From contig CAMRBT010000058.1 of assembly GCA_947040475.1 (NCBI GenBank), forward strand, positions 1 through 9,019: a stretch of DNA of 9,019 nt. The letters run 5' to 3'. The translations under genes were made by a program, and so were the position numbers. Every line of letters starts with the position of its first letter. Within the stretch, counting starts at the first letter, position 1. A model generated the notes under the pieces. It was given only the letters and a program-made list of their open reading frames with translations. It was not told the DNA's origin and ran no database searches. The stretch comes from an uncultured Brevinema sp. GTDB taxonomy: Bacteria > Spirochaetota > Brevinematia > Brevinematales > Brevinemataceae. Positions 1 through 6,367 of this stretch are shown one piece after another.

Positions 1-2
1 AA

Positions 3-1319
3 TCAGATAAATACAAGATATTTCTTGATGCTGTTCGTACAGAAAGAGAAGGGGTAGAATGGGTTCAAGCTCATGTAGAAGCCAAAGGATTTGTTAATTT
101 AGAAACAGTCACTTCTATTAAACCTGGTGATAAAGTCTTTTATCAATTTGAAAATAAAAATATTACTCTTGCTATTATAGGAACAGATTCTATTAAAAAT
201 GGAGTGAATATCATTGGTGCTCATTTAGATGCTCCAAGATTAGACTTAAAAGTAAGACCACTCATAGAAGAAAATGGCGTTGCTATGCTCAAAACCCATT
301 ATTATGGTGGAATTAAAAAATACCAATGGCTCAATATTCCTTTAGCAATTCATGGGGTCATTATTAAACAAGATGGTACTAAAGTAACTATCAATATTGG
401 GGACAAAGATGAAGATCCTGTATTTGTAATTTCAGATCTACTTCCACACTTATCTAGAAAAATTCAAGGCGATAAGAAGCTATTAGACGGAATTGACGGC
501 GAAAATCTAAATATCTTTGTAGGAACAATGCCTATAGAGAATAAGGACTACAAAGACAGAGTTAAAGCCTTTGTTTTAGAATATCTATTCAATACTTATG
601 GAATCATCGAAGAAGATTTTATTTCTGCAGAACTAGAAGTCGTTCCTGCTCTAAAAACAAAAGATGTTGGATTCGATAGAAGTATGATAGGTGGTTATGC
701 ACATGATGATAGAGTTTGTTCTTATTCTGCACTTAATGCTTTAATACAAATGGAATCAACGCCTAAAAAAACAGCTATTGTTTTTCTTACTGATAAAGAA
801 GAAATTGGTTCAAAAGGGATCACAGGTAGTGATTCTCAAGCTTTACCTAATATCATTGCAGAACTTCTTTATAGAGAAGATAAACAATATCATGATATAG
901 AATTAAGAAGATTATTAAATAGATCTTGTTGTTTATCTGCTGATGTGGGTGCTGCATTGAATCCTTTATTTCCTTCTGTACACGATAAACATAATGCATC
1001 TTTTATGGGATCTGGGGTAATTATTAAAAAATACACAGGTGCTGGTGGTAAAAGTGGAGCTTCCGATGCTTCTGCAGAATTAGTAGCAAAAATACGTCGT
1101 ATCTTTAATGAAAATGATGTAGTATGGCAAGCTTCTTCTATGGGTAAAATAGATGAAGGTGGCGGTGGAACCATAGCTATGTTTATTGCTCAATACGGAA
1201 TTCCAGTTATGGACTGTGGTATTGGAGTAGTAGGAATGCACGCACCTTACGAACTAATCAGTAAAGCAGATCTTTATCATCTTATTAAAGGTTACAAAGC
1301 TTTCTTTATAAACGCTTAA
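3..1319 (+). CDS. M18 family zinc aminopeptidase (aminopeptidase I), 5'-truncated by the window edge
   Basis: Predicted cytoplasmic di-zinc exopeptidase that removes N-terminal residues from peptides. The frame is open from base 3 to the TAA at 1317-1319, giving 438 visible residues. The family is usually about 450-470 residues, so only the first few tens are missing. A GTG at 204 lies inside the conserved core and is not the start. Numbering from the first visible residue, the expected M18 metal and catalytic residues are all present: His74 in GAHLDAPR, the bridging Asp235 in AHDDRVCSY, the catalytic/ligand pair Glu266-Glu267 in DKEEIGSKG, Asp314 in LSADVGA and His413 in GMHAPYE. The core is therefore intact. 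The variant LDAPRLDLK/HDDRV sequences resemble the aminopeptidase I branch of clostridia and spirochaetes rather than classical aspartyl aminopeptidase, so substrate preference is open. The radical SAM gene follows after 28 nt and is probably co-transcribed. Confidence 0.93.
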   Translation, partial: SDKYKIFLDAVRTEREGVEWVQAHVEAKGFVNLETVTSIKPGDKVFYQFENKNITLAIIGTDSIKNGVNIIGAHLDAPRLDLKVRPLIEENGVAMLKTHYYGGIKKYQWLNIPLAIHGVIIKQDGTKVTINIGDKDEDPVFVISDLLPHLSRKIQGDKKLLDGIDGENLNIFVGTMPIENKDYKDRVKAFVLEYLFNTYGIIEEDFISAELEVVPALKTKDVGFDRSMIGGYAHDDRVCSYSALNALIQMESTPKKTAIVFLTDKEEIGSKGITGSDSQALPNIIAELLYREDKQYHDIELRRLLNRSCCLSADVGAALNPLFPSVHDKHNASFMGSGVIIKKYTGAGGKSGASDASAELVAKIRRIFNENDVVWQASSMGKIDEGGGGTIAMFIAQYGIPVMDCGIGVVGMHAPYELISKADLYHLIKGYKAFFINA

Positions 1320-1347
1320 TAATACATATATAGTAGGAATTGAATCT

Positions 1348-2316
1348 ATGCAGTATAAATATCTTTATGGTCCTATCCCTTCTCGAAGGTTAGGGATTTC
1401 ATTAGGAATAGATCCTATTCCCTTTAAAACTTGCCCTCTAAACTGTATTTATTGTGAATGTGGAGCAACGACTAATTTTACTATGGAAAGAAAAGAGTAT
1501 ATACCTACTCAAGATCTCCTTAGAGAATTGGATCATTTCATGGCAAACAATCAAGCTCCAGATTTTATTACCTTTTCAGGATCTGGAGAACCTACTTTAT
1601 ACAAAGATATGGGTTTGGTTATAGATTATATACATAGTAATTTTTCGACAACTAAAGTAGCGGTAATTACTAATTCTATTATGCTTGTGGATAAAGAATT
1701 ATGTCAAGAATTGATGAAAGCTGATCTAGTCGCACCTTCTCAAGATGCTATTAGTGAAGAAGCTTACACAAAGATTGACCTTCCCATGAAAGATATAGAT
1801 GTCAATACTTTAACGCAATGTTTGAGAGATTTTGCTACAGAATATATGCAATTAGATAATAAAGAATTATGGATAGAGATATTTATCGTAGAAGGTATTA
1901 ACGATACAGACAAAGAAATAGATCTATTTGTTGAAGAATTAAAAACAATTCCTTATTCTAGAGTACAACTTAATCGTTTGGATAGAATAGGGACTATGGT
2001 AAATCTTCAGCCTGCATCTATGGAGAGACTGTATTATATACAAGAACGTTTTCAAAAAGGTGGATTGGACAATGTGGAAATCATTGGAAAGTTCAAAAAA
2101 CGAGAAGAGATTAAATCTTATAATCAATCCTTAGAAGATATTATTATGACTTGTCTCAAAAGACGTTCTACTTCGTTAGAGGATCTCTTGACGATGACAT
2201 CATCTACGGTAGAGGATATAGGTAAATATTTGGATGTTTTAGGCACAGAGAATAAGATCATTCAAAAAAATATAGATGGAGAAGTTTCTTATAAACTTTT
2301 TCATAAAAAAGACTAG
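1348..2316 (+). CDS. Radical SAM protein, COG0731 / TYW1-like family
   Basis: A 322-residue predicted [4Fe-4S]/S-adenosylmethionine enzyme. The cluster motif is CPLNCIYC (Cys29, Cys33, Cys36), the canonical CX3CX2C, with an extra Cys at 38. FSGSGEPT at 76-83 is the SAM-binding GGE-type motif in the form usual for this group. The opening YGPIPSRRLGISLGIDPIP is typical of bacterial proteins annotated as wyosine-synthetase-like radical SAM. After the barrel (to about 255), residues from about 265 to 322 look like a small winged-helix domain (LEDLLTMTSSTVEDIGKYLDVL). True TYW1 enzymes make wybutosine in archaeal and eukaryotic tRNA-Phe. Bacteria lack that base, so the substrate is unknown and the family name should not be read as a function. 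The start is supported by AGGA at about 1335-1338, 9 nt before the ATG. It lies 28 nt after the aminopeptidase and ends 13 nt before a hairpin terminator. Confidence 0.88.
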   Translation: MQYKYLYGPIPSRRLGISLGIDPIPFKTCPLNCIYCECGATTNFTMERKEYIPTQDLLRELDHFMANNQAPDFITFSGSGEPTLYKDMGLVIDYIHSNFSTTKVAVITNSIMLVDKELCQELMKADLVAPSQDAISEEAYTKIDLPMKDIDVNTLTQCLRDFATEYMQLDNKELWIEIFIVEGINDTDKEIDLFVEELKTIPYSRVQLNRLDRIGTMVNLQPASMERLYYIQERFQKGGLDNVEIIGKFKKREEIKSYNQSLEDIIMTCLKRRSTSLEDLLTMTSSTVEDIGKYLDVLGTENKIIQKNIDGEVSYKLFHKKD

Positions 2317-2329
2317 TACACAAAACAAC

Positions 2330-2362
2330 AAAAAAGCCCCCACATTATGTGAGGGCTTTTTT
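2330..2362. terminator. Bidirectional rho-independent terminator
   Basis: A6-GCCC-C-CACA, a TTA loop, then TGTG-A-GGGC-T6. The eight G+C-bearing pairs are broken only by one C/A mismatch (2340/2352), and the flanking A6 and T6 tracts extend the stem. On the + strand the T6 run ends the aminopeptidase/radical SAM transcript. On the - strand the complement of A6 gives the U run for the convergent lipoprotein transcript, whose stop codon is about 40 nt away. Confidence 0.92.
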
Positions 2363-2383
2363 ATTAGTTTGTATTACTAAGTT

Positions 2384-2405
2384 TAAATAATCATATGATT
2401 ATTTA
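2384..2405. repeat. Perfect 22-bp palindrome overlapping the lipoprotein stop codon
   Basis: The half-site TAAATAATCAT at 2384-2394 is followed directly by its exact reverse complement at 2395-2405, with no spacer. It lies between the shared terminator and the lipoprotein gene, and its right end contains that gene's stop codon (TAA read on the - strand at 2405-2403). With no loop and almost no G+C it is a poor terminator. It could be a DNA-binding dyad, or chance in AT-rich DNA. Confidence 0.6.
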
Positions 2406-4007
2406 TTCAGGTTCTGAATACCAAACTTCTGTTGAGGAGTTGTTTCCACCCAAGATAAGCATACGATCTTTGTTGCCACTAGTACCAGGAATGAAGACAG
2501 CTTCAGCACTATTTTTGGCAGGATATCCTCCAGCTTTAGTAACTCTTGTCCATACGCTTAGATCATCACCTTCAGCTCTCCAAACATCACTGTTACCATT
2601 ACCACCAGCCATAAGATAAACATGAGTACCTGTACTTACAGTGGATACTCTATCTCTTAAACTCCAACGATCGGCAGTAGCATCTACACCAACTACCTTA
2701 GTCCATTTTTTACCACCGTCTATACTTTTCCAAACATCGTTAGCTGAACTTGATAAATCACCAGCACCCCACCAGCCAGCCATAATATATAGAGTAGATT
2801 TATGTACTGCCACGCCCATACCGTATGATTCTCTCGCTGGAAATATATCTGTCACTGCTGTTTGTACCCAGTTACCGTCAATTCCATCACCATATATTAC
2901 TTGACCATTACCACTGATAAAGTAGATACCATTAGGAACATCAGTCGTATTATCACTAGCTGTAACATGGATAGCTTTTAAACTATCAGAAACGCCTGCA
3001 ACAGCATGAACGGAAGTCCAATTCTCACCACCATCTATGGATTTGTAAATATTATTCTTAGTAGCAACAAAAAGTTTATCATCAGCAAGAGCAACACCAG
3101 AAGTGTCGCCAAGGTCAGATAATCCATTAGCCGCAACCGTAGTCCAAGTATCACCTCGATCTGTACTTCTGTAAACATCATTATTATCACCCACAAGCCA
3201 TATTTTATCACCAAAGCTAAGAGCTGCAAAAGTATCTTTTTTTGCAGGTAAAGAATTTACTGATTTTTTCCAAAGTTCTCCAAGAACGAGCGGAGGAGCT
3301 GCAACTTGATGACCTCTATTGAATAAAACTTCTGCTTTTGTAGCCCAAAATGCAGTTTTATTTTCCATGTAAGTTCTATATGTACCTTCAACAACCTCTA
3401 ATCCAAGGAATGTTTTGTCTGCGGTTCTAAAATAAGCTTGACCTGTACCAGCCTCACCCATATAATGATAAACAATGGTGTCAGCATCAGCAGCGGTAGT
3501 TAAATGACCTGTGAATTCATTGACATTATAAGTGATTGGGGTTGATGTAGCATTATCGATGTCAACAGCTACAGTTTGATTTCCTGTAACAAAAGAATCA
3601 TTAGCAGATCCTCCTAATTCGTTTGCATAGATATTTTCAACAGCATCAGTAGTCCAAAAATCGACTCTATCTTTAAGATACAAAGCGAACACGGCATCAT
3701 AAATATTAGCACCTAAGAATTCTGTTGGAGCATCTTTTGTTACACTATAAACAGCGTCTGTTTCAGTGGCATCCGCAGAAACATAAAAATATTTTGCTGT
3801 TCCAGCAACAGTAATATCTCCTGTAGTAGCATCTACTACATATTCTACTCCAGCAACAGTACGTGTACCTGTAGCTTTTTCAATAAATGTTAAGTCAGTT
3901 GGTGGTGTTGGTGGTGGTGTTATTCCATCCCCGTCACTACCATCATCTTTTGGTTCGTTAGTACATGCCACCAAGACTATCATCATTAGCCATAATGATT
4001 TTTTCAT
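2403..4007 (-). CDS. Predicted lipoprotein: tandem N-terminal repeat plus Asp-box/kelch-like beta-propeller
   Basis: A 534-residue protein with a short lipoprotein signal: MKK, a hydrophobic stretch 5-14, and lipobox LVAC giving lipidated Cys15. A flexible Asp/Gly/Pro/Thr linker runs to about 38. Residues about 51-127 and 157-230 are two diverged copies of one module, sharing the order xYxV-TG-T, FLG, Y and FW/AxT. From about 256 there are six propeller-like units with Asp-box or degenerate Asp-box turns: STDRGDTW (281-288), SIDGGENW (323-330), GDGIDGNW (373-380), SIDGGKKW (428-435), AEGDDLSVW (478-486) and VWYSE (528-532), spaced about 42-55 residues. Phrases such as LYIMAGWWG, VYLMAGGN and LILGGNN are kelch/sialidase-fold-like. 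No sialidase catalytic Arg triad was recognised, so a binding or structural role is more likely than an enzyme. It is probably exposed at the cell surface or in the periplasm. Ribosome site AGGAGAG at 4019-4013 is 5 nt before the ATG. G+C is about 40% in lines counted, above its neighbours. It is monocistronic here; no biological function is recognised. Confidence 0.85.
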   Translation of the reverse strand: MKKSLWLMMIVLVACTNEPKDDGSDGDGITPPPTPPTDLTFIEKATGTRTVAGVEYVVDATTGDITVAGTAKYFYVSADATETDAVYSVTKDAPTEFLGANIYDAVFALYLKDRVDFWTTDAVENIYANELGGSANDSFVTGNQTVAVDIDNATSTPITYNVNEFTGHLTTAADADTIVYHYMGEAGTGQAYFRTADKTFLGLEVVEGTYRTYMENKTAFWATKAEVLFNRGHQVAAPPLVLGELWKKSVNSLPAKKDTFAALSFGDKIWLVGDNNDVYRSTDRGDTWTTVAANGLSDLGDTSGVALADDKLFVATKNNIYKSIDGGENWTSVHAVAGVSDSLKAIHVTASDNTTDVPNGIYFISGNGQVIYGDGIDGNWVQTAVTDIFPARESYGMGVAVHKSTLYIMAGWWGAGDLSSSANDVWKSIDGGKKWTKVVGVDATADRWSLRDRVSTVSTGTHVYLMAGGNGNSDVWRAEGDDLSVWTRVTKAGGYPAKNSAEAVFIPGTSGNKDRMLILGGNNSSTEVWYSEPE

Positions 4008-4060
4008 TTTTACTCTCCTATATATTATGTAATAATATATTAATTATATATTTAATATAT

Positions 4061-4089
4061 ATTATGACATTTTTTTTTAAAAAAATCAA
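4061..4089 (-). promoter_or_regulatory. Sigma70-type promoter of the lipoprotein gene, with A9/T7 homopolymer spacer
   Basis: Read on the - strand, -35 TTGATT (4089-4084) is followed by a 17-nt spacer and -10 CATAAT (4066-4061). The spacer is five T, nine A, then TGT, so a homopolymeric tract occupies most of it. The predicted transcript start near 4054 leaves a leader of about 47 nt before the ATG at 4007. Spacing is ideal for the housekeeping sigma factor. The region is very AT-rich, so chance matches are easy, but this is the best site on that side. Confidence 0.6.
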
Positions 4090-4466
4090 TAAAAAATAAT
4101 AACTTTTAACATTTTTCTTTATTATATGTATATCAATGTTTTATAGATAAATTTTTTGCGATCAAAAAACATTTTGAGATTTCATTTAGACATTAAGTAT
4201 ATTTTACTAAAATATAATAATTCTTCTTTACATTGTTGGGAAGAGAGGATTTTGATATACTAAGACTTGTTGACTAATTAGAAAAACACTACTACATTTA
4301 TATTTATTAGTAAGTGTTTTATAGCTTGAAGAATGTTTTAGATGTGTTAGGTTTATTATTTATAGTTAAATGATTTATAGGTATTTAAGCGATATTTATT
4401 AGTGATTTATTAAGAGGGGTTCTACTATAAGATAATAATAATTTTAATATAGTACTAAATAAAACA
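4090..4466. other. AT-rich divergent intergenic region without recognisable genes
   Basis: This stretch separates the two outward-facing promoters. No reading frame of useful length with a ribosome site exists on either strand; the ATGs near 4333-4375 reach stops within about ten codons. It contains scattered short TTTATTAG-like repeats (for example 4303-4310 and 4395-4402), a TATAAT at 4213-4218 without a well-spaced -35, and the hairpin listed separately. No tRNA or known riboswitch shape was recognised. It is long for a simple divergent promoter region, so an undetected small RNA or regulator sites remain possible. Confidence 0.6.
4283..4320. other. Imperfect hairpin in the intergenic region
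   Basis: AAAACACT-ACTA at 4283-4294 pairs with TAGT-A-AGTGTTTT at 4308-4320: twelve base pairs with one bulged A (4312) and a 13-nt AT-rich loop. The right arm ends in T4, so on the + strand it could be a weak terminator. On the - strand the A4 run of the left arm would likewise give U4. No gene pointing into it was identified. It may be the end of a small RNA or simply a structure that arises by chance in AT-rich DNA. Confidence 0.4.
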
Positions 4467-4495
4467 TTGAATAAAATAAAATTTTAATATATAAT
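4467..4495 (+). promoter_or_regulatory. Sigma70-type promoter of the CDP-sugar operon
   Basis: -35 TTGAAT (4467-4472), a 17-nt AT-only spacer, and a consensus -10 TATAAT (4490-4495). The predicted transcript start near 4502 gives a short leader of about 28 nt to the ATG at 4530. The leader is too short for a riboswitch or attenuator, so any control would act on initiation. Confidence 0.7.
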
Positions 4496-4519
4496 ACTAT
4501 ATTAATAAATAGAAAAAAT

Positions 4520-4523
4520 GGAG
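4520..4523 (+). promoter_or_regulatory. Ribosome binding site that fixes the rfbF start at 4530
   Basis: GGAG lies 6 nt before the ATG at 4530. The upstream in-frame ATG at 4518 has only A/T before it and would place the site inside the gene. The family's conserved start, MKxVILAGG, also begins at 4530. Confidence 0.8.
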
Positions 4524-4529
4524 ATCAAA

Positions 4530-5306
4530 ATGAAAGTTGTTATTTTAGCTGGTGGTATGGGAACACGATTAGGGGAAGAGACTTCTGTACTTCCTAAGCC
4601 GCTGATTCAAATAGGCGAATTGCCTATTTTATGGCATATCATGAAGTATTATTCTTCTTTTGGGCATAATGAATTTATTATTTGCTTAGGCTATAAAGGC
4701 TATATGATAAAGGAATTTTTTCTTAATTATATGGCACATTTGAGTGATATGACTATTGATTTCACTAGTAATAAAACTTCCTATAACTATGAAAAACACT
4801 CTAAAGAACCTTGGAAAATTCATCTTGTACATACAGGAGAGCATAATATGACAGGCTCTCGTATAAAACAAATACAATCTTATCTAGGTGATGATGAGAA
4901 CTTTATGCTTACTTATGGAGATGGGGTATGTAATGCTGATTTCCATAAAGAAGAACAATTTCACCTTGCTCATAAAAAAATTGCGACAATGTTAGCTGTC
5001 AAACCTGCAGGACGTTTTGGAGCATTACATTTAGAGGGTGATGCAGTATTAAACTTTGAAGAAAAACCTCAAGGGGATGGTTCTTATATTAATGGAGGGT
5101 TTTTCATTCTCAATAAAAAAGTCTTTGATTATATTTCTGATGAGAAAGACCTTGTGTTTGAACAAATTCCTTTAAAAAATCTTGCTACAAATAATGAATT
5201 ACAAGCCTATATTCACGATGATTTCTGGCAGTGTATGGATACTCTTAGAGATAAAAAGCATTTAACAGAATTATGGGAATCAGGAAAGGCACCATGGAAA
5301 AAATAA
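4530..5306 (+). CDS. rfbF: Glucose-1-phosphate cytidylyltransferase
   Basis: Catalyses CTP + alpha-D-glucose 1-phosphate to CDP-glucose + pyrophosphate (EC 2.7.7.33) in the cytoplasm, the first committed step towards CDP-3,6-dideoxyhexoses. Also called ddhA or ascA. At 258 residues it matches the usual length of about 257-260. The nucleotidyltransferase signature LAGGMGTRLGEET is at 6-18, the second signature LPKPLIQIGELPILWHIM at 21-38 contains the conserved Lys23, the metal-binding Asp131 is in LTYGDGV, and EEKP at 177-180 and the C-terminal FWQCMDTLRDK at 232-242 are typical of the family. Start chosen at 4530 because of the GGAG site and family alignment. It is the first gene of the operon behind a near-consensus promoter, and its 3' end overlaps rfbG by 13 nt, which suggests translational coupling. 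Nothing essential looks missing. Confidence 0.95.
   Translation: MKVVILAGGMGTRLGEETSVLPKPLIQIGELPILWHIMKYYSSFGHNEFIICLGYKGYMIKEFFLNYMAHLSDMTIDFTSNKTSYNYEKHSKEPWKIHLVHTGEHNMTGSRIKQIQSYLGDDENFMLTYGDGVCNADFHKEEQFHLAHKKIATMLAVKPAGRFGALHLEGDAVLNFEEKPQGDGSYINGGFFILNKKVFDYISDEKDLVFEQIPLKNLATNNELQAYIHDDFWQCMDTLRDKKHLTELWESGKAPWKK
5282..5289 (+). promoter_or_regulatory. Ribosome binding site that fixes the rfbG start at 5294
   Basis: AGGAAAGG, inside the last codons of rfbF, ends 4 nt before the ATG at 5294. The alternative in-frame ATG at 5273 has no purine-rich site at a suitable distance and would add seven residues not seen in the family, whose N-terminus leads quickly into GKKVLITGHTGFKG. Confidence 0.7.
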
Positions 5307-6367
5307 AACAATACTATAAAGGTAAAAAAGTACTTATTACTGGACACACAGGATTTAAAGGGACTTGGTTTAGTCGTTTTTTAATTCAATTAGGGGCTGA
5401 TGTCTATGGGATCGGTTTAAAAGAAGGCGATAATCAAATATTTTCTTTAACAAAATCTGAAAATGATATGGACTCATCTATTCAAAATATCTGTGATTAT
5501 GAGGCAACGGCAACATTAATAAAAAAAATTGATCCAGAAGTTATTTTTCATTTAGCGGCACAACCCCTCGTCTTAAAAAGTTACACAGACCCTATTGAGA
5601 CATTTAATTCAAATGTGATGGGGACTATTCATGTCTTAGAAGCTGCTCGTTCTTTAACAAAGCTCAAAGCAATGGTCATGATCACTACAGATAAAGTTTA
5701 TCATAATAATGAATGGGTATACCCTTATAGAGAAACTGATAAACTTGGTGGCTATGATCCTTATTCAGCTAGTAAAGCTATGTGTGAATTAGCTATTTCT
5801 TCTTATGTGCATTCTTTTTTTAATACTTCTAAAGTGGGTATTACTAGTGTTCGAGCTGGTAATGTTATAGGAGGAGGGGATTTTGCTGAAAATCGTATTA
5901 TCCCCGATGTTGTTCGCTCCATACAATCAGGACAAAATGTATCCCTAAGATCTCCTAATAGCATTCGTCCTTGGCAACATGTTTTAGATGTTATTTGGGC
6001 TTATCTTTTGGTAGGGACAACAATACTAGAAAAAGGAGAAACCCCTTCAAGTTCTTATAATATAGCCCCTTTAGATAATTCAGACACACATACTGTAGAA
6101 TATATCGTAAAAAAATTCATTTCTGTAATTGAGCAAGGAACTTATGAGATAGACAAGAATGCTAATTTTGCCCATGAGATGGGTAAATTACGATTAGATC
6201 CGTCTTTAATCCAAGCAGAAGTTCAATGGAGTCCTTTATTTAATACGGAAGAAGCCATAGAACAAACAGCACAAGAATACAAACAATATTTAGAAAATCC
6301 TACAAATTTAAAAGGTATTATTGATAACTCTATTAAAAATTATCTAAATGATAAAGGAGTGTTGTAA
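5294..6367 (+). CDS. rfbG: CDP-glucose 4,6-dehydratase
   Basis: Converts CDP-glucose to CDP-4-dehydro-6-deoxyglucose with bound NAD (EC 4.2.1.45), the second step of the pathway; also called ddhB. A 357-residue extended short-chain dehydrogenase. The Rossmann motif GHTGFKG is at 17-23, the HLAAQPLV segment at 86-93, the catalytic TTDK at 131-134, the YSASK pair Tyr157/Lys161, and the nucleotide-sugar segment RAGNVIGGGDF at 187-197, followed by RPWQHVLDV at 225-233. GHTGFKGTW and RAGNVIGGGDF are characteristic of CDP-glucose dehydratases rather than dTDP-glucose or GDP-mannose dehydratases. The start at 5294 is preferred over 5273, which gives a 13-nt overlap with rfbF. The stop codon shares its last A with the next start (TAATG at 6365-6369). 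An intact, full-length gene. Confidence 0.95.
   Translation: MEKIKQYYKGKKVLITGHTGFKGTWFSRFLIQLGADVYGIGLKEGDNQIFSLTKSENDMDSSIQNICDYEATATLIKKIDPEVIFHLAAQPLVLKSYTDPIETFNSNVMGTIHVLEAARSLTKLKAMVMITTDKVYHNNEWVYPYRETDKLGGYDPYSASKAMCELAISSYVHSFFNTSKVGITSVRAGNVIGGGDFAENRIIPDVVRSIQSGQNVSLRSPNSIRPWQHVLDVIWAYLLVGTTILEKGETPSSSYNIAPLDNSDTHTVEYIVKKFISVIEQGTYEIDKNANFAHEMGKLRLDPSLIQAEVQWSPLFNTEEAIEQTAQEYKQYLENPTNLKGIIDNSIKNYLNDKGVL

Noticed and set aside
890..1174. - strand open frame inside the aminopeptidase gene
   Set aside because: Antisense shadow of a conserved coding region, with no ribosome site and no recognisable protein features.
204..1319. GTG at 204 as start of the aminopeptidase
   Set aside because: The frame is open back to base 3 and encodes continuous family-like sequence (VQAHVEAKGF, KPGDKVF); the GTG lies just before the zinc-binding GAHLDAPR strand and has no ribosome site.
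2395..2904. Two + strand open frames (2395-2619 and 2641-2904)
   Set aside because: Both are antisense to the lipoprotein gene, low-complexity, lack ribosome sites, and arise from its repetitive codon pattern.
2403..4007. Lipoprotein as a sialidase
   Set aside because: Asp-boxes occur in many propellers. I could not identify the Arg triad, Tyr/Glu pair or RIP-type motif of sialidases.
4193..4218. Promoter centred on the TATAAT at 4213-4218
   Set aside because: The nearest -35-like hexamers (TAGACA 4187-4192, TTAAGT 4194-4199) give spacers of 20 and 13 nt, both outside the usual range; kept only as a weak hint in the intergenic finding.
4303..4402. TTTATTAG-like direct repeats as a repeat array or CRISPR
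   Set aside because: Copies are short, irregularly spaced and in low-complexity AT-rich DNA; there are no repeat-spacer units.
4518..4529. Upstream in-frame ATG of rfbF
   Set aside because: No ribosome site precedes it, whereas GGAG lies 6 nt before the ATG at 4530, where the family's conserved N-terminus begins.
5273..5293. Upstream in-frame ATG of rfbG
   Set aside because: No suitable ribosome site, and it would add residues not typical of the family; AGGAAAGG is well placed for the ATG at 5294.
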